A DNA stretch of 64,000 bases from CAWCTD01 sp963798455 (GTDB taxonomy: Bacteria; Acidobacteriota; Terriglobia; Bryobacterales; Bryobacteraceae), in assembly GCA_963798455.1 (NCBI GenBank), contig CAWCTD010000003.1:3534001-3598000 (forward strand), given 5' to 3'. Made by a program: the position numbers and the translations under genes. A model generated the notes under the pieces. The model had not been told where the DNA came from, searched no databases, and was given only the letters and a program-made list of their open reading frames with translations. This document shows positions 6,664-16,519 of the stretch, piece after piece (the first letter of the stretch is position 1; every line of letters starts with the position of its first letter).

Positions 6664-7911
6664 CTAGGCCCTGATGCGCTCCATCTTGCCCATTAGCAAC
6701 TGGACCACGAGCAGGGCCGTGAGGTGGAACCAGCCCATCACCAGGAAGATCGGGGTGTAGCCGAAATGGGAGACGATGTAGCCGGGAAGCAGGGAGGAGA
6801 AGATCACCCCGCCAAGCCCTCCGAACGCGCCGCCGATGCCCGTGACCGAGGCCACAGCCTGCTTTGGGAAGATGTCTGAAGTCGTGGTAAAGAGGTTGGC
6901 CGACCAGCCCTGGTGCGCGGCGGTCGCAACGCCGATTAATGCAATCATCAGCAGGGGGCTGGGCGCCAGGACCGCCATCGCTCCCAACGGCATCAAGCAC
7001 GCGCAAAGGCCCATCGCCGCCTTGCGCGCGGTGGCGGGCTTCCAGCCCCGGCGAATAAACAGACCGGCTAGCCATCCCCCGCCCACGCTCCCGACGCCCG
7101 CTGTGACGTAGACTACGGGGATCGCCCAGCCCACGGCCGCCAGGTTGAACTTCCGGGCGTCGTAAAGGTAGGGGGGCAGCCAGTTTAGATAGAACCACCA
7201 GACCGGGTCGGTCAGAAACTTGGCCAGGGCGAAGCCCCAGGTTTCCTTATGCGCGAGTGCGGCCATCCAACCAATCTGGGGAGCGGCGCCCGCCGTCTCC
7301 TCGGCATCCGCCCTGATGTACGCCAGCTCCGCCTGGTTGACCGAAGGGTGCATCTCGGGCGGGCGGTACACGCTCCACCAGATCAGCACCAGCACGAAGC
7401 CGGTGCCGCCGGTGACGATGAAGCACATGCGCCAGCCCAGGGTGGCCGCCATCCAGACGAACAGGGGCGGTCCCACAATCGAGGCAATCGTGGTGCCGGC
7501 GTTGAAGATACCGGTGGCCAAGGCCCGATCCTTCCTCGGGAACCATTCCGCCACCGCTTTGATCGCCGCGGGGAAGTTGCCCGATTCGCCCAACCCGAGC
7601 AGACCTCGCCACAGGCCAAGCTGCACCGCCGAACGCGCCGTGGAGTGCAGGGCGGCAGCGACCGACCAGGCGATGATGGACACCGAATACCCGATCCGCG
7701 TGCCCCAGCGATCCACCAGCTTGCCCATGAACAGGAAGCCCAGGGTGTAGGCTGCCTGGAAGGCCGCGTTGATGTAGCCGTAATACTCGGTGGAGATGTG
7801 CAGGTCATCCCGAATGACCGGGATGAGCACCGAAAACACAATGCGGTCCAGGTAGTTGTTGGTCGTGACCAGGAACAGCAGGGTGAGAATCAGCCAGCGG
7901 TAGCGCGTCAT
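6664..7911 (-). CDS. MFS transporter, ACS/ExuT-like (organic acid or hexuronate) family
   Basis: A 415-residue major facilitator protein. The N-terminus RYRWLILTLLFLVTTNNYLDRI, the motif GKLVDRWGTRIGY between helices 2 and 3, and LGLGESGNFPAAIKAVAEWFP match the anion:cation symporter family (hexuronate and related acid uptake). About twelve membrane spans are visible. The substrate cannot be fixed from sequence. The ATG at 7911 was chosen because the longer frame runs into the 3' end of the next gene. It reads in the same direction as the sua5 gene 28 bases upstream. Confidence 0.85.
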   Translation of the reverse strand: MTRYRWLILTLLFLVTTNNYLDRIVFSVLIPVIRDDLHISTEYYGYINAAFQAAYTLGFLFMGKLVDRWGTRIGYSVSIIAWSVAAALHSTARSAVQLGLWRGLLGLGESGNFPAAIKAVAEWFPRKDRALATGIFNAGTTIASIVGPPLFVWMAATLGWRMCFIVTGGTGFVLVLIWWSVYRPPEMHPSVNQAELAYIRADAEETAGAAPQIGWMAALAHKETWGFALAKFLTDPVWWFYLNWLPPYLYDARKFNLAAVGWAIPVVYVTAGVGSVGGGWLAGLFIRRGWKPATARKAAMGLCACLMPLGAMAVLAPSPLLMIALIGVATAAHQGWSANLFTTTSDIFPKQAVASVTGIGGAFGGLGGVIFSSLLPGYIVSHFGYTPIFLVMGWFHLTALLVVQLLMGKMERIRA

Positions 7912-7939
7912 TTCAGTGACGCCTATCTTATCGCAACGC

Positions 7940-8863
7940 TCACCCGCCGGCGCAGGACGCGCGGCGCAACCGGTCCGCGATCGCGGACCATTCCGGCGCA
8001 ACCGGCAACTCTTCGACGGCGATCCACTCCCACCCCTCGCTGTCCAGGCGGTGCAGCGTATCATACAGCGCCGCGGCGTACGAGGCAGCGTCACCAGGCA
8101 TGCGCACAGATCCCGCCGGGCCCCGCGTGAGGTAGACTCCCCTGCCCGGGGGGAGCGTCTCTCCGTCTTTCACCACCAGCAGGCGTGTCCGTGGGCTGTA
8201 ATGGGTGCGGTGGCGTCCCGGAGAGGCGTGTGCCCCATTCTCCAGGCGCCCGGCGAGTTCCACCGGGCCGATCAGCGCCTCGATCTCCGCCTGCGACACC
8301 ATGCCCGGCCGCAGAAGTTGCGGCGGCGAGACCGCGAGCGAGAGTACGGTGGACTCGATGCCCACGCGGGTTGGACCGCCATCCAGAACGAGGTCCACCA
8401 CGCCGCCCAACGACTCCCGCACGTGTTCGGCCGTGGTGGGCGACAGGCGGGTGAACGGGTTGGCGCTGGGCGCGGCGATCGGAACCCCAGCCCGGCGAAT
8501 CAGGTCCAGAGCGATGGGGTGAGCCGGGATGCGGATGCCGACTGTCCCGAGGCCCGCCGTGACGATGTCTGGAATGGACGGATGCTTGGGCAGAACTAGC
8601 GTAAGCGGGCCCGGCCAAAAGCGCCGTGCCAGCGTTTCCGCCGATGCCGGCCAGTCAAGGACCAGGCTACGAGCCATCTCCACCGAATCCACATGTACGA
8701 TCAGGGGGCTGGTGGAAGGACGGCCCTTCGCCCAGAAGATGCGGTCCACCGCATGGGCATCCAGGGCATTGGCCCCCAGCCCGTAGACTGTTTCGGTAGG
8801 GAAAGCGACGAGCCCTCCGCCACGTATCAGCTCAGCCGCCCGGACTAACTCTTCCCGCTCCAC
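7940..8863 (-). CDS. L-threonylcarbamoyladenylate synthase (Sua5/YrdC type)
   Basis: A 307-residue enzyme that makes threonylcarbamoyl-AMP from threonine, bicarbonate and ATP for the t6A37 modification of tRNAs reading ANN codons. The YrdC domain (about 1-200) shows GGLVAFPTETVYGLGANA, KGRPSTSPLIVHV and APSANPFTRLSPTTAEHV. The extra C-terminal part (about 210-300) with HYSPRTRLLVV marks the longer Sua5 form. It sits 7 bases downstream of prfB in the same direction, so the leftward run metallophosphoesterase-prfB-sua5 is probably one operon devoted largely to translation. Confidence 0.92.
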   Translation of the reverse strand: MEREELVRAAELIRGGGLVAFPTETVYGLGANALDAHAVDRIFWAKGRPSTSPLIVHVDSVEMARSLVLDWPASAETLARRFWPGPLTLVLPKHPSIPDIVTAGLGTVGIRIPAHPIALDLIRRAGVPIAAPSANPFTRLSPTTAEHVRESLGGVVDLVLDGGPTRVGIESTVLSLAVSPPQLLRPGMVSQAEIEALIGPVELAGRLENGAHASPGRHRTHYSPRTRLLVVKDGETLPPGRGVYLTRGPAGSVRMPGDAASYAAALYDTLHRLDSEGWEWIAVEELPVAPEWSAIADRLRRASCAGG

Positions 8864-8870
8864 CGTCCCC

Positions 8871-10005
8871 CTAGTCGGCCACGTCGTCTTTGCCGTCCCC
8901 CGCGGTCCTGCCCGTCTTCCGGAAGACGAGGTAGGACTGGATCAAAGCGTCGAGATCCCCATCCAGCACCCGGTCCACGTCTCCTATGGCGAGCTTGGTT
9001 CGGTGGTCTTTGATCAGCCGGTAGGGGGCCAGCACGTAGCTGCGGATCTGGCTGCCGAAGTTGATATCCAGCTTGGAGGCCTCGACCTTATCATCCTCGG
9101 CCTGCTTCTTGGCCACCTCGTGCTCGTAAAGGCGAGCCCGCAACTGCTTCATGGCGGAGGCGCGATTCTTGTGCTGCGAACGCTCGTTCTGGCACTGCAC
9201 CACGATTCCGGTGGGCAGGTGGGTCATGCGGATGGCGGAGTCGGTGCGGTTGACGTGCTGGCCGCCCGCTCCGCTCGACCGGAAGGTGTCGACCCGGAGG
9301 TCCTCGGGGCGGACCTCGATCTTGATCTCGTCATCCACCTGCGGGTAAACGAAAACGGAAGCAAACGAAGTGTGCCGCCGCGCATTGGCATCGAAAGGCG
9401 AGATGCGCACCAGACGGTGCACACCGACTTCCGATTGCAGGAGGCCATAAGCGTTCTCGCCGTTCACCTCGAAGGTCACGGACTTGATGCCCGCGCCTTC
9501 TCCTTCCAGGCGATCCGTGACAACCGTGCCGAAGCCCTTCCGTTCCGCCCATCGAAGGTACATGCGGAGCAGCATCTCGGCCCAATCCTGGCTCTCGGTG
9601 CCGCCCGCGCCGGGGTGGATGGTTACGATCGCGCCGAGCGAATCGTTGTCTCCGGCGAGCAGCATCGAAACTTCCAACTCCGCCAGCCGGCTCCGGAGCT
9701 TCCCCATCTCCTGCTCGATCTCCCCCAGCACCGGCTCCCCCTCTCGGGAAAGCTCGAAGAGGGTCTCCAGGTCGGATGCCATCGAGCGTATGAAGGCATC
9801 GCTGCCAATGGCCTCCTCCATGCGCTTGCGCTGCTGCATGAGTTTCTGGCTCTTCTCCGGTTGCGACCAGAAGTCAGGCGCGCCGATCTGCTTCTCTAAT
9901 TCGGCTAACTGGGTTCTCTTTGTGGAGGAGTCAAAGATAGCTCCGCACAGCTTCAGCATGCTGGCGGAGCGGGATGTATTCGCGTTCGAGGTCGTCGATC
10001 GTCAT
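8871..10005 (-). CDS. prfB: Peptide chain release factor 2, with programmed +1 frameshift
   Basis: RF2 recognises UAA and UGA and triggers peptide release. The gene has two segments: a 24-codon leader from ATG at 10005 ending CGG AGC TAT CTT TGA, then the main frame entered by slipping +1 at CTT to read GAC. The joined product is 377 residues. The stop-recognition tripeptide SPF falls at about 202-204 and the catalytic GGQ (SSGAGGQHVNR) at about 247-249, close to the E. coli positions. The ATG overlaps the TGA of the metallophosphoesterase as ATGA. An ATG at 9959 lies in the main frame but would cut off the conserved N-terminus. Confidence 0.95.
9931..9939 (-). promoter_or_regulatory. prfB programmed ribosomal frameshift site
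   Basis: On the gene strand the sequence reads GTG CGG AGC TAT CTT TGA C. The slippery CTT followed by in-frame TGA and C is the classical RF2 autoregulation element; a GGAG just upstream is positioned like the internal Shine-Dalgarno that stimulates slippage. When RF2 is scarce the ribosome pauses at TGA and shifts +1 to make full-length RF2. Confidence 0.93.
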
Positions 10006-10613
10006 ACCTCATCCAGTTTAGCAAAGTCCACCAGGCGCCCTTTGGGACCGACGCTGAAGGCGCGCGTCCCGCCGAGCCGGGTAGCGACGCCGGCCGCCTC
10101 GTGAATATGGCCGGAGAAGAAGACTTCGGGCTGCTGCTTTTGGATAAACTCCGCCACGGCGTGGCTGCCGGCGTGCACGCCTTCCCGGACGCGATCGAGC
10201 GCTGTGCCGAAGGGCGGACAGTGGCATACCAGGACCAGCGGCTTGAGGTCGGAAAACACGGCCAGCCGCCGGCCCATCTCCTTCTCGGTGTATTCGCCGG
10301 GTGTGTGGAACGGCGTCGGATTGGAGTAACCCATCCCGGCGATGTGGTAGCCCCCGGCATCGAAGGTCTGCTCGTGGAAATGGTGGAGGCCGAACTTGCG
10401 GCAGAGCGCGCCGGTCATCTCGACTGACTCATGATTGCCCGGGAGGACGTAGACGCAGCCGGCGCGGCGCTGCATGATTTCGCCGCAGCGGTCCAGGCCG
10501 CGCCCCCAACTGGTCAAATCTCCGGCGGCGAAGTAGTAGTCCGCGTCCTTGTCCATGAGGCGTTCCAGGGCGCGGTAGTCGCCATGAATGTCCGAAAAAA
10601 CCAGGATCTTCAC
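10002..10613 (-). CDS. Calcineurin-like metallophosphoesterase
   Basis: A 203-residue phosphoesterase with the complete metal-binding set: FSDIHGD (D8, H10), AAGDL (D32), PGNHE (N60, H61), VCHCPP and SGHIHEA. No signal peptide, so it is cytoplasmic. The compact form resembles YfcE/Rv-type phosphodiesterases; the substrate is unknown. It is first in a leftward operon, overlaps prfB by four bases and is divergent from the kgd gene, whose start lies 62 bases away. Confidence 0.85.
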   Translation of the reverse strand: MKILVFSDIHGDYRALERLMDKDADYYFAAGDLTSWGRGLDRCGEIMQRRAGCVYVLPGNHESVEMTGALCRKFGLHHFHEQTFDAGGYHIAGMGYSNPTPFHTPGEYTEKEMGRRLAVFSDLKPLVLVCHCPPFGTALDRVREGVHAGSHAVAEFIQKQQPEVFFSGHIHEAAGVATRLGGTRAFSVGPKGRLVDFAKLDEV

Positions 10614-10675
10614 TGAGGCTGATTGTACTCGATCCCGCCGGGCCGGTCGGCTATCATGGTTACAAAGCCTGCCTT

Positions 10676-13600
10676 ATGCCTGGACAATCCGGCCGTGATT
10701 CGGGGATCAATAGCTGGCTCGAGGACGAGCTTCGCGAGCAGTTTCGGCACGATCACGAGGAGATAGACGAGAGCTGGAAACGCTTCTTCGAATCCCTGTC
10801 GCCCGGCCCCCCGTCCCACCGTCCCCCGGTCGTCGAAGACGTCCCGGGTGACGAAATCATCCCACTCCGCGGCGCGGCCGCGCGCATCGTGGAGAACATG
10901 ACCGCCAGTCTGGCGATTCCCGTCGCCACCAGCCAGCGCACCATTCCGGTCAAGGTGATCGACGAGAACCGCCTCGTAATCAACCTGCACCGGGGCCTGC
11001 AAGGCGTCAGCAAGGTCTCTTACACGCACCTCATCACCTGGGGCATCCTCAAGGCTATTGATGCCTTTCCGGTGCTGAATTCCTCTTTCGGCGAAAGAGA
11101 CGGCGAGCCGGTTCGGATACAGCACCACCAGATCAACATCGGGATTGCGATCGACCTGCCCGGCAAGGGCGGCTCGCGGAGTCTGGCCGTCCCCAACATC
11201 AAGGACGCCGGCAGCCTGAATTTCGAGGCCTTTCTCGCCGCTTACGATGCTCTGATCGCCCGTGCCCGAGCAGGGCAACTCACCGTGGCGGACTTCCGGG
11301 GAACGACTATCTCGCTGACCAACCCCGGCACGGTGGGGACTGTCGGCTCGGTGCCGCGCCTGATGCCGGGCCAGGGCGCTATCCTCGCCACCGGCGCGAT
11401 CGACTATCCCGCCGAGTACCGCGGCGCGTCACCCGAGGTCACTGCCAGGCTGGGCATCGGCAAGGTCATGATGGTCACCTGCACCTACGACCACCGGATC
11501 ATACAGGGCGCTGAGTCGGGCATGTTCCTGGCCAAGGTGCAGGCCTTGCTCCAGGGAGACGAAGGCTTCTACGAGCAGATGTTCGCCGACCTGAAGATGC
11601 CCCACCGCCCTGTGCGCTGGGAGCCGGACCGTCCTGCTTCCGTGCCGGGAGCGGCCGGGCGTACCGAGGAAATCGCCAAAGAGGCCGCGGTCCTTCAACT
11701 CATCAACGCCTATCGCGTCCGCGGCCATTTGATCGCCGACCTCGATCCTCTGGGTGTAGAACCGAGTTACCACCCGGAGCTCGATCCCGCCACCTACGGT
11801 CTCACCATATGGGACCTAGACCGGGAGTTCTTGACGGGCAGCCTGGGCGAGGCCATCGGCGAGGACGCGCCCCAGCCCATCGCCACGCTTCGCCAGATCC
11901 TGGAGACGCTGCGCCAGGCCTATTGCGGCAAGATCGGGTGTGAGTACATGAACATACAGCACCCCGAGCAGAAGCGCTGGCTCCAGCTCCGCATGGAGCC
12001 GCGGGCGAACAACTGGCCGCTCGATCGCGAAAGACGTGTCCGCATTCTGAAGAAGCTCGTTCACGCCGAGCAATTCGAACATTTTCTGCACGCGCGCTTC
12101 GTGGGCCAGAAGCGATTCTCCCTGGAGGGCTCCGAAGCGGCCATCGTCATTCTCGACCGGTTGCTCGAAAGGGCCGCCGACAGCGATGTCCGGGAGGTCG
12201 TCATTGGCATGGCGCATCGCGGACGGCTGAACGTGCTGGCGAACGTTATCGGCAAGCCGCTCACCCAAATCTTCTCCGAGTTCGAGGGCGATCCGGACAT
12301 TACCAGCGTCCAGGGCTCGGGTGACGTGAAGTACCACCTCGGCGCTACGGGGACGCACGCCGGCTCTTCAGGACGTGAGGTCGCCATCTCGGTCGCACCG
12401 AATCCGAGCCACCTGGAGGCGGTCAATCCCGTGGTGGAGGGAATCGTTCGCCCTCGGCAGGACCGGCTCGGGGACAAGGAAAGGAAACGGGTGATCCCGG
12501 TTCTGGTACACGGGGACGCTGCCTTCGCCGGACAGGGCGTGGTCGCCGAGACGCTGAACCTGTCGCAACTGGAGGGCTACCGGACCGGCGGAACCATCCA
12601 CCTCATCATCAATAACCAGATCGGCTTCACCACTCCGCCCGAGGAGGCCCGTTCCTCGCCGTACTCGACCGACGTCGCCCGCACGGTGCAGGCGCCCATC
12701 TTCCACGTGAACGGCGACGATCCCGAGGCCGCCGTCCGCGCCGTCGAGATGGCCTTCGATTACCGCCAGCGCTTCAACAAAGACGTTGTCATCGACATGT
12801 TCTGCTACCGCAGGCACGGTCACAACGAAGCCGACGACCCCAGCTACACCCAGCCCATCCTGTACCGCAAGATCAAGGATCATCCGTCGGTGGCCCTGCT
12901 GTACGGGGAGCGCCTGGTGCGGGAGGGCATCGTTCGGCGGGAGGATGTGGATCACGCGCGGGCGAGCGCTTCCGACGAACTGGCTGAGGCTTTCCGCGTC
13001 TCCCAGGAGCGGTCGGAGCGGTTCGAAGTTCAGGAGCTGGGGCCTGTGCCCGTGGAGGATCTCCCCGTTTCTTCCCCGCGCACCGCGGTGGAGCAGATGG
13101 TCCTGGCGCGCATCACGGATGGTCTGACCTCGTTTCCCGACGACTTCCACCTTCACCCGAAGCTTCGCGGCTTCATCGAACGCAGGCGCGAATCCTTTCG
13201 GGCGGGCGGCCCGATCGACTGGGCGTATGGAGAGGCGCTTGCGTTCGGGAGCCTGGTTCTGGAGGACACGCCCGTCCGTCTGAGCGGCCAGGACAGCGGC
13301 CGCGGCACGTTCAGCCAGCGGCACCTGGAGTTTTTCGATTACGAGAGCGGCAGCCCGTACGTTCCGCTGCGTCACCTGTCCGAGGACCAGGCCCGCTTCG
13401 ACGTATTCGACAGTTCGTTGAGCGAGTACGCCGTGCTGGGGTTCGAGTTCGGCTACAGCGTGGCCGACCCGCTGACACTGGTGATCTGGGAAGCTCAGTT
13501 CGGCGACTTCGCCAATGGCGCGCAGATTATGTCGGACCAGTTCATCTCCTGCGCCGAAGCCAAGTGGGGGCAGCCTAGCGGTCTGGTGATGCTGCTTCCG

Positions 13601-14311
13601 CACGGCTACGAAGGGCAGGGCCCGGAGCACTCCAGCGCGCGCATAGAGCGGTTTCTCACGCTCGGCGCCGGCAGGAACATGCAACTGGTGAATTGCACCA
13701 CGCCGGCCCAGTACTTCCATGTGCTGCGCCGCCAGATGCGCGGCGGGCCGGACCGGCGCGGGGTGCGCAAGCCGCTGGTCATCTTCACCCCCAAGAGCCT
13801 GCTGCGCCATCCGCACGCGGTCTCCCAAGTCGCCGAGTTCTCAAGCGGCGGTTTCCGCGAGGTGATGGACGATAGCATCGCCCAGCCGGCGCAAGTGTCC
13901 CGTGTGCTCTTCTGTTCGGGCAAGATCTACTTCGAACTTTTGGCTGCGCGCGAGGAAAGGAAGGCGGATCATGCCGCCATCGTTCGCGTCGAGCAGTTGT
14001 ACCCGTTCCCGGAGCAGGACATTCAGGACACCCTGCTGAGGTACCCGCAGGCGAGCGATGTGGTTTGGGTGCAGGAGGAACCCAGGAACATGGGCGCCTG
14101 GCGTTTCATGCGCGAGCACATTCAGCCTTTGCTCGCTTCCAGCGGCAGGATCCTGCTTTACGCAGGACGCCCCGAAAGCGCCAGCCCGGCGACCGGCTCG
14201 CACAGGCGCCACACCATCGAGCAAATCGCGGTGATCGAGGAAGCTTTCACCCCTCCTGCCGTCCCCAGCAGAAGCGCCGTCCGCTTGATGCACAAGCGGA
14301 AGGCGCAATAG
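10676..14311 (+). CDS. kgd: Multifunctional 2-oxoglutarate dehydrogenase/decarboxylase (E2-E1 fusion, Kgd/OdhA type)
   Basis: A 1211-residue TCA-cycle enzyme. Residues 1-40 (NSWLEDELREQF) are the usual N-terminal segment. About 60-310 is an E2-type succinyltransferase core, with the YDHRIIQGAESG active-site region near residue 270. From about 330 the ThDP-dependent E1 begins (LINAYRVRGHLIADLDPLG), with GMAHRGRLNVLANV near 515 and the QDSGRGTFSQRH transketolase region around 875. This architecture is known from Mycobacterium Kgd and Corynebacterium OdhA, where no lipoyl domain is present in the fusion. Lipoylated E2 and E3 partners are not in this window. It has no strong ribosome-binding site; TATCAT at 10652-10657 could be the -10 element. 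Confidence 0.93.
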   Translation: MPGQSGRDSGINSWLEDELREQFRHDHEEIDESWKRFFESLSPGPPSHRPPVVEDVPGDEIIPLRGAAARIVENMTASLAIPVATSQRTIPVKVIDENRLVINLHRGLQGVSKVSYTHLITWGILKAIDAFPVLNSSFGERDGEPVRIQHHQINIGIAIDLPGKGGSRSLAVPNIKDAGSLNFEAFLAAYDALIARARAGQLTVADFRGTTISLTNPGTVGTVGSVPRLMPGQGAILATGAIDYPAEYRGASPEVTARLGIGKVMMVTCTYDHRIIQGAESGMFLAKVQALLQGDEGFYEQMFADLKMPHRPVRWEPDRPASVPGAAGRTEEIAKEAAVLQLINAYRVRGHLIADLDPLGVEPSYHPELDPATYGLTIWDLDREFLTGSLGEAIGEDAPQPIATLRQILETLRQAYCGKIGCEYMNIQHPEQKRWLQLRMEPRANNWPLDRERRVRILKKLVHAEQFEHFLHARFVGQKRFSLEGSEAAIVILDRLLERAADSDVREVVIGMAHRGRLNVLANVIGKPLTQIFSEFEGDPDITSVQGSGDVKYHLGATGTHAGSSGREVAISVAPNPSHLEAVNPVVEGIVRPRQDRLGDKERKRVIPVLVHGDAAFAGQGVVAETLNLSQLEGYRTGGTIHLIINNQIGFTTPPEEARSSPYSTDVARTVQAPIFHVNGDDPEAAVRAVEMAFDYRQRFNKDVVIDMFCYRRHGHNEADDPSYTQPILYRKIKDHPSVALLYGERLVREGIVRREDVDHARASASDELAEAFRVSQERSERFEVQELGPVPVEDLPVSSPRTAVEQMVLARITDGLTSFPDDFHLHPKLRGFIERRRESFRAGGPIDWAYGEALAFGSLVLEDTPVRLSGQDSGRGTFSQRHLEFFDYESGSPYVPLRHLSEDQARFDVFDSSLSEYAVLGFEFGYSVADPLTLVIWEAQFGDFANGAQIMSDQFISCAEAKWGQPSGLVMLLPHGYEGQGPEHSSARIERFLTLGAGRNMQLVNCTTPAQYFHVLRRQMRGGPDRRGVRKPLVIFTPKSLLRHPHAVSQVAEFSSGGFREVMDDSIAQPAQVSRVLFCSGKIYFELLAAREERKADHAAIVRVEQLYPFPEQDIQDTLLRYPQASDVVWVQEEPRNMGAWRFMREHIQPLLASSGRILLYAGRPESASPATGSHRRHTIEQIAVIEEAFTPPAVPSRSAVRLMHKRKAQ

Positions 14312-14413
14312 CGCCAAGGTCCGAAAGGCATTGTCTGCATGACCTCCGGCAAGCTTTGCGCGTCGTTCTGTAAACATTCTGTGAAGATGTGCTCCGGAGG
14401 GGCATTCTGGGTC

Positions 14414-14419
14414 TATAAT
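14414..14419 (+). promoter_or_regulatory. Probable -10 element for the SnoaL-like gene
   Basis: A perfect TATAAT lies 23 bases upstream of the ATG at 14443, followed by a strong AAGGAGGGG ribosome-binding site. No good TTGACA is present 17 bases upstream. The extended string TATAATTCGGG also occurs before the isocitrate dehydrogenase gene. Confidence 0.5.
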
Positions 14420-14442
14420 TCGGGCATAAGGAGGGGCAGAAG

Positions 14443-14895
14443 ATGTCAGCAGAAAACAAAGCAATCGCTCAGAAATTCATGGAAGAGTGCTGGAACCGCG
14501 GAGACGTGGAAAGGATGGATGCGCTGGTTTCGAAGGACTGTCGCTACCACGATCAGGTGTTCCCGTCTTTGACGCGCGGGCTGGACAGCCTGAAACAGCA
14601 CATTTCCTCGTGCCGGACGGGCTTTCCCGACCTCCGCTTCACCATCAATGACATGATCGCCGAACGGAACGAGGTCGTAGTTCACTGGACGGCGCACGGC
14701 ACGCACAAAGGCCAGTTCCTGGGATTGGCGCCGACGAACCGGTCGGCCTCGGTCAGTGGCACGTCCATTTACAGGATCGAGGGAAACAAGATCGTGGAGC
14801 AGTGGTCCGACTGGAATCTACTCACCCTTCTCGACCAGCTTGGTCTGGCCACAGCGCCGAAGATCGAGGTCGGCGTCCAGAAGGAAACCCGTTAG
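14443..14895 (+). CDS. SnoaL-like ester cyclase/NTF2-fold protein
   Basis: A 150-residue NTF2-fold protein of the SnoaL/ester-cyclase group: KAIAQKFMEECWNRGDVERM, the repeated YHD signature, TRGLDSLKQHI, FPDLRFTINDMIAERNEVVVHW and GTHKGQFLGLAPTNR. Members include polyketide cyclases and many proteins of unknown role, so the substrate is open. It is preceded by its own promoter and ribosome-binding site and ends 24 bases from convergent purH. Confidence 0.8.
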   Translation: MSAENKAIAQKFMEECWNRGDVERMDALVSKDCRYHDQVFPSLTRGLDSLKQHISSCRTGFPDLRFTINDMIAERNEVVVHWTAHGTHKGQFLGLAPTNRSASVSGTSIYRIEGNKIVEQWSDWNLLTLLDQLGLATAPKIEVGVQKETR

Positions 14896-14918
14896 GGGCG
14901 GCTCATCGAGACCGCTCC

Positions 14919-16476
14919 TCAGTGGCGGAAGTGGCGCACCCCGGTGAACACCATAGCCAGGCCGAGGCGGTTCGCCGCGTCGATGACCTCCTGGTCCCGC
15001 ACCGAGCCGCCGGGCTGGATCACCGCCGTGGCGCCGTGGCGGGCCGCTTCCTCCACCCCGTCCGGGAACGGGAAGAAAGCGTCGGAGGCCACCACCGTCC
15101 CTTGAAGCGGGAGCACGGCCTTCATGGCTGCCAGCTTCACCGAATCCACGCGGCTCATTTGCCCAGCGCCGACGCCCACGGTCTGGCCCGCGCGCGTGAA
15201 CACGATGGCGTTGCTCTTCACGTGCTTCGCCACTTTCCAGCCGAACTCCAGCGCGGCCCATTCTTCTTCCGTGGGAGGCCTGTCGCTCTTGACCTGGGCC
15301 TGTGCGCGATCCAGCCGGTGCGTGTCCGCCGTCTGTGCCAGGAATCCGCCGCTGATGGACTTGATCACCAGAGCGCCGGCCACGGGGTTGGTTACCCTGA
15401 GCAGGCGCAGGTTCTTCTTTGACGCCAGGATGGACAAAGCCTTGGCGGTATAGTCGGGCGCGGCGATCGGCCTCGATGAAGGTCTTGGCGATCTCCCGGG
15501 CGGTGTCCTCGTCGAGCGGCCGGTTGAACGCCAGCACACCGCCGAAGGCCGACACGGGATCACACTCGAAAGCCTTCCGGTAGCTCTCGGCTTGTGAAGC
15601 CGCCGCCGCGCAGCCACAGGGGTTGGTGTGCTTGATGATCGCCGAAACCGGCGCCTCAAACTCCTGGGCAAGCTGCCAGGCCGCGTCCAGGTCCACCAGG
15701 TTGTTGTAGGAGAGTTCCTTACCCTGAAGCTGCTCCGCCCCCGCGATCCCGCTCCGCCGGTCGGAGTAGAGCGCCGCCGACTGGTGCGGGTTCTCTCCGT
15801 AACGCAGCGGGAGGGCCAGGTCCGCCCTGAGGTCGAGTACCGCGGGCAGTGAATCAGTCCGGTCCGCGAACCCGCCTTCCGCGAACTCAATGCGCGCCAG
15901 CCGTGCGCTGATGGCACGGTCGTAATCGGCGGTCAGCCGGAACGCTTTGCGGGCCAGTCGCCACAAGGTGGCTTGCGAGAGTTGCCCGCCACTCGTCTTC
16001 ATCTCAGCCAGGATAGCGGCATAGTCGTCCGGGGAGACCACCACGGCCACGTCCTGGTAGTTCTTGGCGGCGGCGCGAATCAGCGTCGGCCCGCCGATAT
16101 CGATATTCTCGATCAGCTCAGCAACCGTGACGTCCGGCCTCGCGGCCACTTTCTCGAAGGCGTAGAGGTTGACCACCACCATGTCGATGGTGGGGATGGC
16201 GTGCTCGGCCAGCGCCTTCATGTGCTTCTCGTTGCCGCGAATGGCCAGCACGCCGCCGGCGATGCGGGGGTGGATGGTCTTGACCCGCCCGTCCAGCATC
16301 TCCGGGAAGCCGGTCACCTCGGACACGTCGCGCACCGTCACCCCAGCCTCTCTCAATAGCTTTGCCGTGCCGCCCGTGGAGAGGATCTCGACCCCGAAAC
16401 CTTGAAGTCCCTGAGCGAATTCGCGGGCGCCGGTCTTGTCGGTGAGACTGATGAGAGCACGTTGGATCTTGGGCAT
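14919..16476 (-). CDS. purH: Bifunctional AICAR transformylase/IMP cyclohydrolase, reading frame interrupted by one base
   Basis: PurH carries out the last two steps of purine synthesis. The N-terminal IMP cyclohydrolase domain (IQRALISLTDKTG, FGVEILSTGGTAKLL, HPRIAGGVLAIRG) and the transformylase domain (KHTNPCGCA, SAFGGVLAFNRPLDEDTA, then SGGFLAQ, GAGQMSRVDSV, SDAFFPFPDG, MVFTGVRHFRH) are complete, but they lie in two frames. The switch is at about 15468, where one extra base separates KTFIEA from IAAPDYTAKAL. With that base removed the protein has the expected length of roughly 518 residues. Either a sequencing/assembly error or a recent mutation. It is divergent from isocitrate dehydrogenase. 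Confidence 0.85.
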
Positions 16477-16507
16477 GGCCTTTCATTTTCCCACACCGGG
16501 TTGCCGC

Positions 16508-16513
16508 TATAAT
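16508..16513 (+). promoter_or_regulatory. -10 element placed for a leaderless idh transcript
   Basis: TATAAT ends six bases before the GTG start at 16520, so transcription should begin at or within a base or two of the start codon. No ribosome-binding site fits between, which is the expected layout of a leaderless mRNA. Confidence 0.5.
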
Positions 16514-16519
16514 TCGGGT

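Noticed and set aside
8871..9959. prfB starting at ATG 9959
   Set aside because: This start would skip the leader and the frameshift site; the upstream frame joined at CTT TGA matches the RF2 N-terminus.
12368..13828. Long reverse-strand open frame of 486 codons opposite kgd
   Set aside because: It lies wholly within the well-conserved kgd gene, has no recognisable motif and reflects GC-rich codon bias on the opposite strand.
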